A stretch of 64,000 nt of DNA from Voacanga thouarsii (lineage: Eukaryota; Streptophyta; Magnoliopsida; Gentianales; Apocynaceae): contig JANUWF010001783.1 in the NCBI GenBank assembly GCA_026120185.1, forward strand, positions 6,603,001 to 6,667,000. The letters run 5' to 3'. Position 1 is the first letter of the stretch, and each line of letters begins with the position of its first letter. This document shows, one piece after another, positions 1 to 12,071 of this stretch. The notes under the pieces were generated by a model. That model was not told the origin of the DNA. It saw nothing but the letters and a program-made list of their open reading frames with translations, and did no database searches. A program made the translations under genes and the position numbers.

Positions 1-1806
1 CAGAAGCCCACGTTTGATGCACAATAACTTAACCGTATTTTTTTCTACTGAAAAAGTTTTTTGTAATTCTAGTTTGTGCATTTATTTGACAAAAAAGAGG
101 TATTTTCTTCAATTTTTGTTAAGAAAATAGTGTAAGCTGTTAGTAAATTTAGTGATACAGTTTTAAAAGAACGTAGTAATGGTAAGTATATATTCTAAGC
201 ATATGGGGCGTCTACACAAGCATGATTGGGGAACCTTTCTGTGCTTTGCGACGATGGTTTACCATCAGAAACCCACGTATGATGCACAATAGCTTAACCG
301 TGTCTCTTGGTACAGAATAAAGTTTTTTTTTGAAATTCAAGTAGTGTTTTTATTTGATAAAAAAAAAACGTATTTTGTTTAATTTTTTTTAACAAAAATG
401 TGCTAGCTGTTAGTCATTTTAGTGATATAGTGGTAAAAGAATGTAGTAATTGTTAGTATATGTGCTAAGTATATGGGGCGTCAATACAAGCATGATTGGG
501 AAACCTTTCGGTGCTTTGCGACAATGGTTTACAATCAGAATCCCGCGTATGATGCAAAGTTACTTAATCGTGTTTTTTTCTATAGAAAAAAGTTTTTTGT
601 AATTCTAGTAGTGTTTTTTTTTTTTTTGACAAAAAAATGGTTTTTTGTTAAATTTTTTTTAACAAAAATGTACTAGCTATAAGTCATTTTTGTGATATAG
701 TTGTAAAAAAACGTAGTAATTGTTAGTATATGTGCTAAGTATATGAGGCGTCAGTATAAGCGTGATTGGGGAACCTTTTGGTGCTTTGCGGTGATGGTTT
801 ACCAACAGAAGCCTACGTATGATACACAATCACTTAACCGTGTTTTTTGCTACAGATAAAGGATTTTTGTAATTCTGGTAGTGTTTTAATTTGATAAAAA
901 AAACAAAAGGTATTTTGTTTAATTTTTTTTAACAAATGTGTGCTTGTTGTTAGTCATGTTAGTGATACAGTAGTAAAAGAACGCTGTAATGGTTAGTGTA
1001 TGTGTTAAGTATATGGAGAGTCATTATAAGCATGATGGGAGTACCTTTCGGTGTTTTGCGACGATGGTTTACCATCAGAAGCCCACGTATGATGCACAAT
1101 AACTTAACCGTGTTTTTTTCCACAGAAATTTTTTTTCTGTAATTCTAGTAGTGTTTTTATTTGATAACAAAAATGGTATTTTGTTTAATTTTTGTTGACA
1201 AAAATGTACTAGATTTAGTAATTTTAGTGATACAATAGTAAAAGAACGTAGTAATGGTCAGTATACGTGGTAAGTATATGGGGCGTCAATAAAAGCATGA
1301 TTTAGGAACCTTTCGGAGCTTTGCGATGATGGTTTACCATCAGAAGCCGACGTATGATGCACAATAACTTAACCGTATATTTTTCTACTGAAAAAGTTTT
1401 TTTGTAATTCTAGGAATTGTTTTTATTTGATAAAAAAGAGGTATTTTGTTTAATTTTTTTAAAAAAAAGTGTGCTAGCTATTAGTAATTTTAGTGATACA
1501 GTTATAAAAGAACATAGTAATGGTTAGTATATGTGCTAAGTATATGGGGCGTCAATACATGCATGCATGGGGAACCTTTCGGTGCTTTGCAACGATGGTT
1601 TACCATTAGAAACCCACGTATGATGCACAATAACTTAATCGTGTCTTTTGGGACAGAAAAAAGTTTTTTGTAATTCTTGTAGTGTTTTTATTTGATAAAA
1701 AAATGGTATTTTGTTTAATTTTTTTTAACAAAAGTGTGCTAGCTGTTAGTGATTTTAGTGATACAGTTGTAAAAGAATGTAGTAACGGTTAGTATATGTG
1801 CTAAGT

Positions 1807-2304
1807 ATATGGGGCGTCAAAATTAGCATAATTTGAGAACCTTTTGGTGTTTTGTGACGATGGTTTACCATTAAAAGCTCACGTATGATGCACAATAACT
1901 TAACCGTATTTTTTTCTGTTGAAAATGTTTTTTGTAATTCTCGTAGTGTTTTGATTTGATAAAAAAGAGGTATTTTGATTAATTTTTTTTAACAAAAATG
2001 TGCTAGCTGTTAGTCATTTTAGTGATGTAGTTGTAAAAGAACGTAGTAATTGTTAGTATATGTGCTAAGTATATGGGGCGTCAATACAAGCATGATTGGG
2101 AAACCTTTCGGTGCTTTGCGACGATGGTTTACCATCAGAAGCCCACGTATGATGCACAATAAATTAACCGTATTTTTTTCTACTGAAATTTTTTTTGTAA
2201 TTCTTGGTTGTGTTTTTCTTTGATAACAAAAGTGTGCTAGCTTTTAGTGAATTTAGTGATACAGTTGTAAAAGATTGTAATAATGGTTAGTATATGTGCT
2301 AAGT
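1807..2304. repeat. Tail of a higher-order repeat copy (monomers k-like, n-like)
   Basis: The monomer at 1807 shares the 3' variants of the k monomers at 5125, 5646 and 11544 (GCTCACGTATG, CTGTTGAAAATG, CTCGTAGTGTTTTGATTTG). The next one at 2071 shares ACAATAAATTAACCG with the n monomers at 5910 and 11808. They immediately precede an a-type monomer, as the n monomer does in the complete copies, so this looks like the end of a copy whose front has diverged. Confidence 0.6.
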
Positions 2305-5300
2305 ATATCGGGCGTCAATACAAGCATGATTGGGGAACCATTCAGTGATTTGCAGCGATGGTTTACCATCAGAAGCCCACGTATGATGCACAAAAACTTA
2401 ACCGTGCCTTTTTGTACTGAAAGAGTTTTTTTGTAATTCTAGTAGTGTTTTTATTTGATAAAAAAAAAATGTATTTTGTTTAATTTTTTTTTAAAAAAAT
2501 GTGTAAGCTGTTTGTCATTTTAGTGATATAGTTGTAAAAGAATGACGTAATTGTTAGTATATGTTCTAAATTTATGGGGCGTCAATACAAACATGATTGG
2601 GGAACCTTTCGGTGCTTTGTGACGATGGTTTACCAACAGAAGCCTACGTATGATGCACAATCATTTAACAGTGTTTTTTGCTATAGATAAAAGTTTTTTG
2701 AAATTCTCGTAGTGTTTTAATTTGATTTTAAAAAAAAAGGTATTTTGTTTAATTTTTTTTTAACATAAATGTGTTCGCTGTTAGTCATTTTTGTGATATA
2801 GTTGTAAAAAAATGTGGTAATTGTTAGTATATGTGCTATGTATTTGGGGCGTTAATACAAGCATTATTGGGAAACCTTTCGGTTCTCTGCGACGATAGTT
2901 TACCATCAGAAGCCCACGTATAATGTATAATAACTTAACCGTGTTTTTTTCTATAGAAAAAAGTTTTCTGTAATTCTAGTAGTGTTTTTTTTTGTTAAAA
3001 AAAAAATGGTATTTTGTTTCATTTTTTTTAACCATAAAGTGATTGTTGTTTGTCATTTTAGCAATATAGTAGTAAAAGAACGTAGTAATGGTTAGTATAT
3101 GTGCTAAGTATATGATGCGTCAATACAAGCATGATTTGGGAACCTTTTGGAGCTGTGCGACGATGGTTTACCATCAGAAGCCCACGTATGATGCACAATA
3201 ACTTAACCCTGTTTTTTTTTTTACTGAAAATGTTTTTTGTAATTTTAAGTAGTGTTTTTCTTTGATAAAAAAGTGGAATTTTTTTAATTTTTGTTAACAA
3301 AAATGTACTAGCTGTTAGTAATTTTAGTGATACAGTAGTTTAAAACGTATTAATAGTTAGCATATGTGCTATGTATTTGGGTCGTCAATATAATCTTGAC
3401 TTGGGAAACTTTCGGTGATTTGCGACCATGGTTTACCATTAGAAGCCCACGTATGATGCACAATAACTTAACCATGATTTTTACTACAGATTTTTTTTTT
3501 TTTTTGTAATTCTAGTAGTGTTTTTATTTGATAAAAAAAAGGGTACTATGTTTAATTTTTTTTTAACAAAAATGTGCTAGCTGTAAGTCATTTTAGTGAT
3601 ATAGTTGTGAAAGAACATAGTAATTGTTAGTATACGTGCTACGTATATGGGGTGTCAATACAGCAATGATTGGGAAACCTTTCGGTGCTTTGTGACGATG
3701 GTTTACCATCAGAAGCCCACGTATGAAGCACAATAACTTAACAGTGTCTTTTGGTAAAGAAAAAAGTTTTTTTTTTTAATTCTAGGAGTGTTTTTATTTG
3801 ATAAAAAAAAAGGTATTTTGTTTAATTTTTTTTAACAAAAATGTGCTAGCTATTAGTCATTTTAGTGATATAGTTGGAAAAGAACGTAGTAATACTTCGT
3901 ATATATGCTAAGTTTTTGGGGCGTCAATACGAGTATGATTGGGGAACCATTCGGTGTTTTGCGACGATGGTTTATTATCGGAAACCCACGTATGATGCAC
4001 AATAACTTAACAGTGTCTTTTGGTACAGAAAATAGTTTTTTGTAAAATCTAGTAGTGTTTTTATTTGATAAAAAAATGGTATTTTGTTTAATTTTTTTTA
4101 ACAAAAATGTGCTAGTTGTTAGTCATATTTTGTGATACAGTTGTAAAATAATGTAGTAATGGTTTGTATATATGCTAAGTATACGGGGCATCAATTCGAG
4201 TATGATTGGTGAACCTTTCTGGGCTTTGCGACGATGGTTTTCCATCAGAAACCCAAGTATGATGCAGAATAACTTAACCATGTTTTTTTCGGCAGAATAT
4301 TTTTTTCTGTAATTCTAGTAGTGTTTTTATTTGATAAAAAAAAAGTTATTTTGTTTTATTTTTGTTAACAAAAATGTGCTAGCTATTAGTAATTTTTGTG
4401 ATATAGTAGTAAAAGAACGTAGTAATGGTTAGTATATGTGCTAATTATATGGGGCGTCAATGTAAGCATGATTGGGGAACCCTTCGGTGCTTTGCGACGA
4501 TGGTTTATCATCAGAAACCCGCGTATGATGCACAATAACTTAACCGTTTTTTTTTTCTACTGAAAACTTTTTTGTAATTCTAGGTAATGTTTTTATTTGA
4601 TAAAAAGAGGTATTTTGTTTAGTTTTTGTTAACAAAAGTGTGCTAGCTGTTAGTAATTTTAGTGATGCAGTTGTTAAAGAACGTAGTAATGGTTAGTATA
4701 TGTGAAAAGTGTGCAGTTTTTTTTAATTCTTGTAGTTTTTTTATTTGATAAATAAAAGGTATTTTGCATAATATTTTTTTACAAAAATGTGCTAGCTGTT
4801 AGTCATTTTTGTGATATAGTTGTAAAAGAACGTAGTAATTGTTGGTATATGTGCTAAGTATATGGGGCGTCAATACAAGCATGTTTGGGGAACCTTTCGG
4901 TGATTTGCGACGATGGTTTACCATCAGAAATCCACGTATGATGCACAATAGTTTAACTGTGTATTTTTCTACTGAATTTTTTTTTTGTAAATCTAGTAGT
5001 GTTTTTATTTGATAAAAAAAATGGCATTTTTTTAAATTTTTTTTAACAAAAATGTGCTAGCTGTTAGTCATTTTAGTGATACAGTAGTAAAAGAACGTAG
5101 TAATGGATAGTATATGTGTTAAGTTTATGGGGTGTCAATACAAGCATGATTAGATAACCTTTCCGTGCTTTGCGACGATTGTTTACCATCAGAAGCTCAC
5201 GTATGATGCACAATAACTTAACCGTAATTTTTTCTGTTGAAAATGTTTTTTGTAATTCTCGTATTGTTTTGATTTGATAGAAAAGAGGTATTTTGATTAA

Positions 5301-6174
5301 TTTTTTTTAACAAAAATGTGCTAGATGTTAGTCATTTTAGTGATGTAGTTGTAAAAGAACGTAGTAATTGTTAGTATATGTGCTAAGTATATGGGGCGTC
5401 AATACAAGCATGTTTGGGGAACCTTTCGGTGATTTGCGACGATGGTTTACCATCAGAAATCCACGTATGATGCACAATAGTTTAACCGTGTATTTTTCTA
5501 CTGAATTTTTTTTTTTGTAAATCTAGTAGTGTTTTTATTTGATAAAAAAAAATGGCATTTTTTTTAACAAAAATGTGCTAGTTGTTAGTCATTTTAGTGA
5601 TACAGTAGTAAAAGAACGTAGTAATGGATAGTATATGTGTTAAGTATATGGGGTGTCAATACAAGCGTGATTAGATAACCTTTCCGTGCTTTGCGACGAT
5701 GGTTTACCATCAGAAGCTCACGTATGATGCACAATAACTTAACCGTATTTTTTTCTGTTGAAAATATTTTTTGTCATTCTCGTAGTGTTTTGATTTGATA
5801 AAAAAGAGGTATTTTGATTAATTTTTTTTAACCAAAATGTGCTAGCTGTTAGTCATTTTAGTGATGTAGTTGTAAAAGAACGTAGTAATTGTTAGTATAT
5901 GTGCTAAGTATATGGGGCGTCAATACAAGCATGATTCGGAAACCTTTCGGTGCTTTGAGACGATGGTTTACCATCAGAAGCCCACGTATAATGCACAATA
6001 AATTAACCGTATTTTTTTCTACAGAAAAAGTTTTTTGTAATTCTAGGTTGTGTTTTTCTTTGATAAAAAAGTGGTATTTTCTTTAGTTTTTGTTAACAAA
6101 AGTGTGCTAGCTGTTTGTGAATTTAGTAATACAGTTGTAAAAGATTATAATAATGGTTAGTATATGTGCTAAGT
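2305..6174. repeat. Higher-order repeat copy 1 (15 monomers, 3,870 bp)
   Basis: Monomers recognised by private variants occur in the order a(2305) b(2572) c(2842) d(3110) e(3375) f(3645) g(3914) h(4181) i(4447) t(truncated, about 4711) j(4860) k(5125) j'(5389) k'(5646) n(5910). Diagnostic variants are: a, ATTCAGTGATTTGCAGCG; b, TTCTAAATTTATGGGG; c, CTATGTATTTGGGGCGTTAA; f, GGGGTGTCAATACAG; h, ATACGGGGCATCAATTCGAG; i, CTAATTATATGGGG. The j-k pair is duplicated here (j', k'), which accounts for this copy being 522 bp longer than copy 3. Confidence 0.85.
4701..4859. repeat. Truncated monomer t (copy 1)
   Basis: TATATGTGAAAAGTGTGCAG joins the sequence that normally precedes CTAAGTATATGG straight to the T-run that normally follows the CAGAAA block, so about 120 bp including the conserved core are gone. 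The same junction recurs near 8,565-8,584, 11,120-11,139 and 14,465-14,484. One deletion was therefore copied with the higher-order unit. Confidence 0.85.
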
Positions 6175-8723
6175 ATATGGGGCATCAATACAAGCATGAT
6201 TGGGGTACCATTCAGTGATTTGCAGCGATGGTTTACCATCAGAAGCCCACGTATGATACACAAAAAAACTTAACCGTGTCTTTTGGTACAGAAAGAGGTT
6301 TTTTGTAATTCTAGTAGTGTTTTTATTTGATAAAAAAAAATGTATTTTGTTTAATTTTTTTTAAAAAAATGTGTAAGCTGTTTGTCATTTTAGTGGTATA
6401 GTTGTAAAAGAATGAAGTAATTGTTAGTATATGTTCTAAATTTATGGGGCGTCAATACAAACATGATTGGGGAACATTTCGGTGCTTTGTGACGATAGTT
6501 TACCAACAGAAGCCTACGTATGATGCACAATCATTTAACCGTGTTTTTTGCTATAGATAAAAGTTTTTTGAAATTCTCGTAGTGTTTTAATTTGATTAAA
6601 AAAAAAAAGGTATTTTGTTTAATTTTTTTTAACATAAATGTGTTCGCTGTTAGTCATTTTTGTGATATAGTTGTAAAAGAATGTGGTAATTGTTAGTATA
6701 TGTGCTATGTATTTGGGGCGTTAAAACAAGCATGATTGGTATACCTTTCGGTTCTTTGCGACGATAGTTTACCATCAGAAGCCCACGTATGATGTACAAT
6801 AACTTAACCGTGTTTTTTTCTATAGAAAAAAGTTTTCTGTAATTCTAGTAGTGTTTTTATTTGTTAAAAAAAATGGTATTTTGTTTAATTTTTTTTAACA
6901 ATAAAGTGATTGTTGTTTGTCATTTTAGCAATATAGTAGTAAAAGAACGTAGTAATGGTTAGTATATGTTCTAAGTATACGACGCGTCAATACAAGCATG
7001 ATTTGGGAACCTTTCGAAGCTTTGCGACGATGGTTTACCATCAGAAGCCCAAGTATGATGCACAATAACTTAACCGTGTTTTTTTTTTACTGAAAATGTT
7101 TTTTGTAATTTTAAGTAGTGTTTTTCTTTGATAAAAAAGTGGAATTTTTTTTAATTTTTGTTAACAAAAATGTACTAGCTGTTAGTAATTTTAGTGATAC
7201 AGTAGTTTAAAACGTATTAATAGTTAGTATATGTGCTATGTATTTGGGTCGTCAATATAAGCATGACTTGGGAACCTTTCGGTGATTTGCGACCATGGTT
7301 TACCATTAGAAGCCCATGTATGATGCACAATAACTTAACCATGATTTTTACTATAGATTTTTTTTTTTTGTAATTCTAGTAGTGTTTTTATTTGATAAAA
7401 AAAAGGGTACTATGTTTAATTTTTTTTTAACAAAAATGTGCTACCTGTAAGTCATTTTAGTGATATAGTTGTGAATGAACGTAGTAATTGTTAGTATACG
7501 TGCTACGTATATGGGGTGTCAATACAGCGATGATTGGGAAACCTTTCGGTGCTTTGTGACGATGGTTTACCATCAGAAGCCCTCGTATGAAGCACAATAA
7601 CTTAACAGTGTCTTTTGGCAAAGAAAAAAGTTTTTTTTTTTAATTCTAGGAGTGTTTTTATTTGATAAAAAAAAAAAGGTATTTTGTTTAATTTTTTTTA
7701 ACGAAAATGTGCTAGCTATTAGTCATTTTAGTGATACAGTTGGAAAAGAACGTAGTAATAGTTCGTATATATGCTAAGTATTTGGGGCGTCAATACGAGT
7801 ATGATTGGGGAACCATTCGGTGTTTTGCGACGATGGTTTATTATCGGAAACCCACGTATGATGCACAATAACTTAACAGTGTCTTTTGGTACAGAAAATA
7901 GTTTTTTGTAATTCTAGTAGTGTTTTTATTTGATAAAAAAATGGTATTTTGTTTAATTTTTTTTAACAAAAATGTGCTAGTTGTTAGTCATTTTATGTGA
8001 TACAGTTGTAAAATAATGTAGTAATGGTTTGTATATATGCTAAGTATACGGGGCATCAATTCGAGTATGATTGGTGAACCTTTCTGGGCTTTGCGACGAT
8101 GGTTTTCCATCAGAAACCCACGTATGATGCAGAATAACTTAACCATGTTTTTTTCTGCAGAAAATTTTTTTCTGTAATTCTAGTAGTGTTTTTATTTGAT
8201 AAAGAAAAAGTTATTTTGTTTTATTTTTGTTAACAAAAATGTGCTAGCTATTAGTAATTTTTGTGATATAGTAGTAAAAGAACGTAGTAATGGTTAGTAT
8301 ATGTGCTAATTATATGGGGCGTCAATGTAAGCATGATTGGGGAACTCTTCGGTGCTTTGCGACGATGGTTTATCATCAGAAACCCGCATATGATGCACAA
8401 TAACTTAACCATTTTTTTTTCTACTGAAAACCTTTTTCGAATTCTAGGTAATGTTTTTATTTGATAAAAAGAGGTATTCTGTTTAGTTTTTGTTAACAAA
8501 AGTGTGCTAGCTGTTAGTAATTTTAGTGATGCAGTTGTTAAAGAACGTAGTAATGGTTAGTATATGTGAAAAGTGTGCAGTTTTTTTTAATTCTAGTAGT
8601 TTTTTTATTTGATAAAAAAAAGGTATTTTGCATAATATTTTTTTACAAAAATGTGGTAGCTGTTAGTCATTTTTGTGATATAGTTGTAAAAGAACGTAGT
8701 AATGGTTAGTATATGTGCTAAGT
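6175..8723. repeat. Higher-order repeat copy 2 (10 monomers, 2,549 bp)
   Basis: The order is a(6175) b(6442) c(6711) d(6977) e(7242) f(7509) g(7780) h(8046) i(8312) t(about 8575), then directly the a monomer of the next copy. Monomers j, k and n are absent. The copy is 799 bp shorter than copy 3, about three monomers. Long blocks are nearly identical to copy 1, for example the g-h-i-t stretch. Confidence 0.85.
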
Positions 8724-11700
8724 ATATGGGGCGTCAATACAAGCATGATTGGGGAACTATTCAGTGATTTGCTGCGATGGTTTACCATCAGAAGCCCACG
8801 TATGATGCATAAAAACATAACCGTGTCTTTTTGTACAGAAAGAGGTTTTTTGTAATTCTAGTAGTGTTTTTATTTCATAAAAAAAAATGTATTTTGTTTA
8901 ATTTTTTTTTAAAAAATGTGTAAGCTGTTTGTCATTTTAGTGATATAGTTGTAAAAGAATGAAGTAATTGTTAGTATATGTTCTAAATTTATGGGGCGTC
9001 AATACAAACATGATTGGGGAACCTTTCGGTGCTTTGTGACGATGGTTTAGCAACAGAAGCCTACGTATGATGCACAATCATTTAACAGTGTTTTTTGCTA
9101 TAGATAAAAGTTTTTTGAAATTCTCGTAGTGTTTTAATTTGATTAAAAAAAAAAGGTATTTTGTTTAATTTTTTTTAACATAAATGTGTTCGCTGTTAGT
9201 CGTTTTTGTGATATAGTTGTAAAAAAATGTGGTAATTGTTAGTATATGTGCTATGTATTTGGGGCGTTAATACAAGTAAGATTGGGAAACCTTTCGGTTC
9301 TCTGCGACGATAGTTTACCATCAGAAGCCCACGTTTGATGTATAATAAATTAACCGTGTTTTTTTCTATAGAAAAAAGTTTTCTGTAATTCTAGTAGTGT
9401 TTTTATTTGTTAAAAAAAAATGGTATTTTGTTTAATTTTTTTTAACAATAAAGTGATTGTTGTTTGTCATTTTAGCAATATAGTAGTAAAAGAACGTAGT
9501 AATGGTTATTATATGTGCTAAGTATATGACGCGTCAATACAAGCATGATTTGGGAACCTTTCGGAGCTTTGCGACGATGGTTTACCATCAGAAGCCCACG
9601 TATGATGCACAATAACTTAACCATTTTTTTTTTTTTTACTGAAAATGTTTTTTGTAATTTTAAGTAGTGTTTTTCTTTGATAAAAAAAGTGGTATTTTTT
9701 TTAACTTTTGCTAACAAAAATGTACTAGCTGTTAGTAATTTTAGTGATACAGTAGTTTAAAACGTATTAATAGTTAGTATATGTGCTATGTATTTGGGGC
9801 GTCAATATAAGCATGACTTGGGAACCTTTCGGTGATTTGCGACCATGGTTTACCATTAGAAGCCCACGTATGATGCACAATAACTTAACCATGATTTTTA
9901 CTACAGATTTTTTTTTTTTTTTTGTAATTCTAGTAGTGTTTTTATTTGATAAAAAAAAAGGGTACTATGTTTAATTTTTTTTTAACAAAAATGTGCTAGC
10001 TGTAAGTCATTTTAGTGATATTGTTGTGAAAGAACGTAGTAATTGTTAGTATACGTGCTACGTATATGGGGTGTCAATACAGCGATGATTGGGAAACCTT
10101 TCGGTGCTTTGTGACGATGGTTTACCATCAGAAGCCCACGTATGAAGCACAATAACTTAACAGTGTCTTTTGGTAAAGAAAAAAGTTTTTTTTTTTTAAT
10201 TCTAGGAGTGTTTTTATTTGATAAAAAAAAAAGGTATTTTGTTTAATTTTTTTTAACGAAAATGTGCTAGCTATTAGTCATTTTAGTGATACAGTTGGAA
10301 AAGAACGTAGTAATTGTTCGTATATATGCTAAGTATTTGGGGAGTCAATACGAGTATGATTGGGGAACCATTCGGTGTTTTGCGATGATAGTTTACTATC
10401 AGAAACCCACGTATGATGCACAATAACTTAACAGTGTCTTTTGGTACAGAAAATAGATTTTTGTAATTCTAGTAGTGTTTTTATTTGATAAAAAAATGGT
10501 ATTTTGTTTAATTTTTTTTAACAAAAATGTGCTAGTTGTTAGTCATTTTTTGTGATATAGTTGTAAAATAATGTAGTAATGGTTTGTATATATGCTAAGT
10601 ATACGGGGCATCAATTCGAGTATGATTGCTGAACCTTTCTGGGCTTTGCGACGATGGTTTTCCATCAGAAACCCACGTATGATGCAGAATAACTTAACCA
10701 TGTTTTTTTCTGCAGAAAATTTTTTTCTGTAATTCTTGTAGTGTTTTTATTTGATAAAAAAAAGTTATTTTGTTTTATTTTTGTTAACAAAAATGTGCTA
10801 GCTATTAGTAATTTTTGTGATATAGTAGTAAAAGAACGTAGTAATGGTTAGTATATGTGCTAATTATATGGGGCGTCAATGTAAGCATGATTGGGGAACC
10901 CTACGGTGCTTTGCGACGATGGTTTATCATCAGAAACCCGCGTATGATGCACAATAACTTAACCGTTTTTTTTTTCTACTGAAAACTTTTTTGTAATTCT
11001 AGGTAATGTTTTTATTTGATAAAAAGAGGTATTTTGTTTAGTTTTTGTTAACAAAAGTGTGCTAGCTGTTAGTAATTTTAGTGACGCAGTTGTTAAAGAA
11101 CGTAGTAATGGTTAGTATATGTGAAAAGTGTGCAGTTTTTTTTAATTCTTGTAGTTTTTTTATTTGATAAATAAAAGGTATTTTGCATAATATTTTTTTA
11201 CAAAAATGTGCTAGCTGTTAGTCATTTTTGTGATATAGTTGTAAAAGAACGTAGTAATTGTTGGTATATGTGCTAAGTATATGGGGCGTCAATACAAGCA
11301 TGTTTGGGGAACCTTTCGGTGATTTGCGACGATGGTTTACCATCAGAAATCCACGTATGATGCACAATAGTTTAACTGTGTATTTTTCTACTGAATTTTT
11401 TTTTTGTAAATCTAGTAGTGTTTTTATTTGATAAAAAAAATGGCATTTTTTTAAATTTTTTTTAACAAAAATGTGCTAGCTATTAGTCATTTTAGTGATA
11501 CAGTAGTAAAAGAACGTAGTAATGGATAGTATATGTGTTAAGTATATGGGGTGTCAATACAAGCATGATTAGATAACCTTTCCGTGCTTTGCGACGATTG
11601 TTTACCATCAGAAGCTCACGTATGATGCACAATAACTTAACCGTAATTTTTTCTGTTGAAAATGTTTTTTGTAATTCTCGTATTGTTTTGATTTGATAGA

Positions 11701-12071
11701 AAAGAGGTATTTTGATTAATTTTTTTAACAAAAATGTGCTAGATGTTAGTCATTTTAGTGATGTAGTTGTAAAAGAACGTAGTAATTGTTAGTATATGTG
11801 CTAAGTATATGGGGCGTCAATACAAGCATGATTCGGAAACCTTTCGGTGCTTTGCGACGATGGTTTACCATCAGAAGCCCACGTATGATGCACAATAAAT
11901 TAACCGTATTTTTTTCTACAGAAAACGTTTTTTGTAATTCTAGGTTTTTTTTTTCTTTGATGAAAAAGTGGTATTTTCTTTAGTTTTTGTTAACAAAAGT
12001 GTGCTAGCTGTTAGTGAATTTAGTGATACAGTTGTAAAAGATTGTAATAATGGTTTGTATATGTGCTAAGT
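8724..12071. repeat. Higher-order repeat copy 3 (13 monomers, 3,348 bp)
   Basis: The order is a(8724) b(8989) c(9257) d(9525) e(9792) f(10064) g(10335) h(10601) i(10866) t(about 11130) j(11279) k(11544) n(11808). This is the simplest order from which copy 1 (plus one j-k pair) and copy 2 (minus j, k, n) can be derived. Confidence 0.85.
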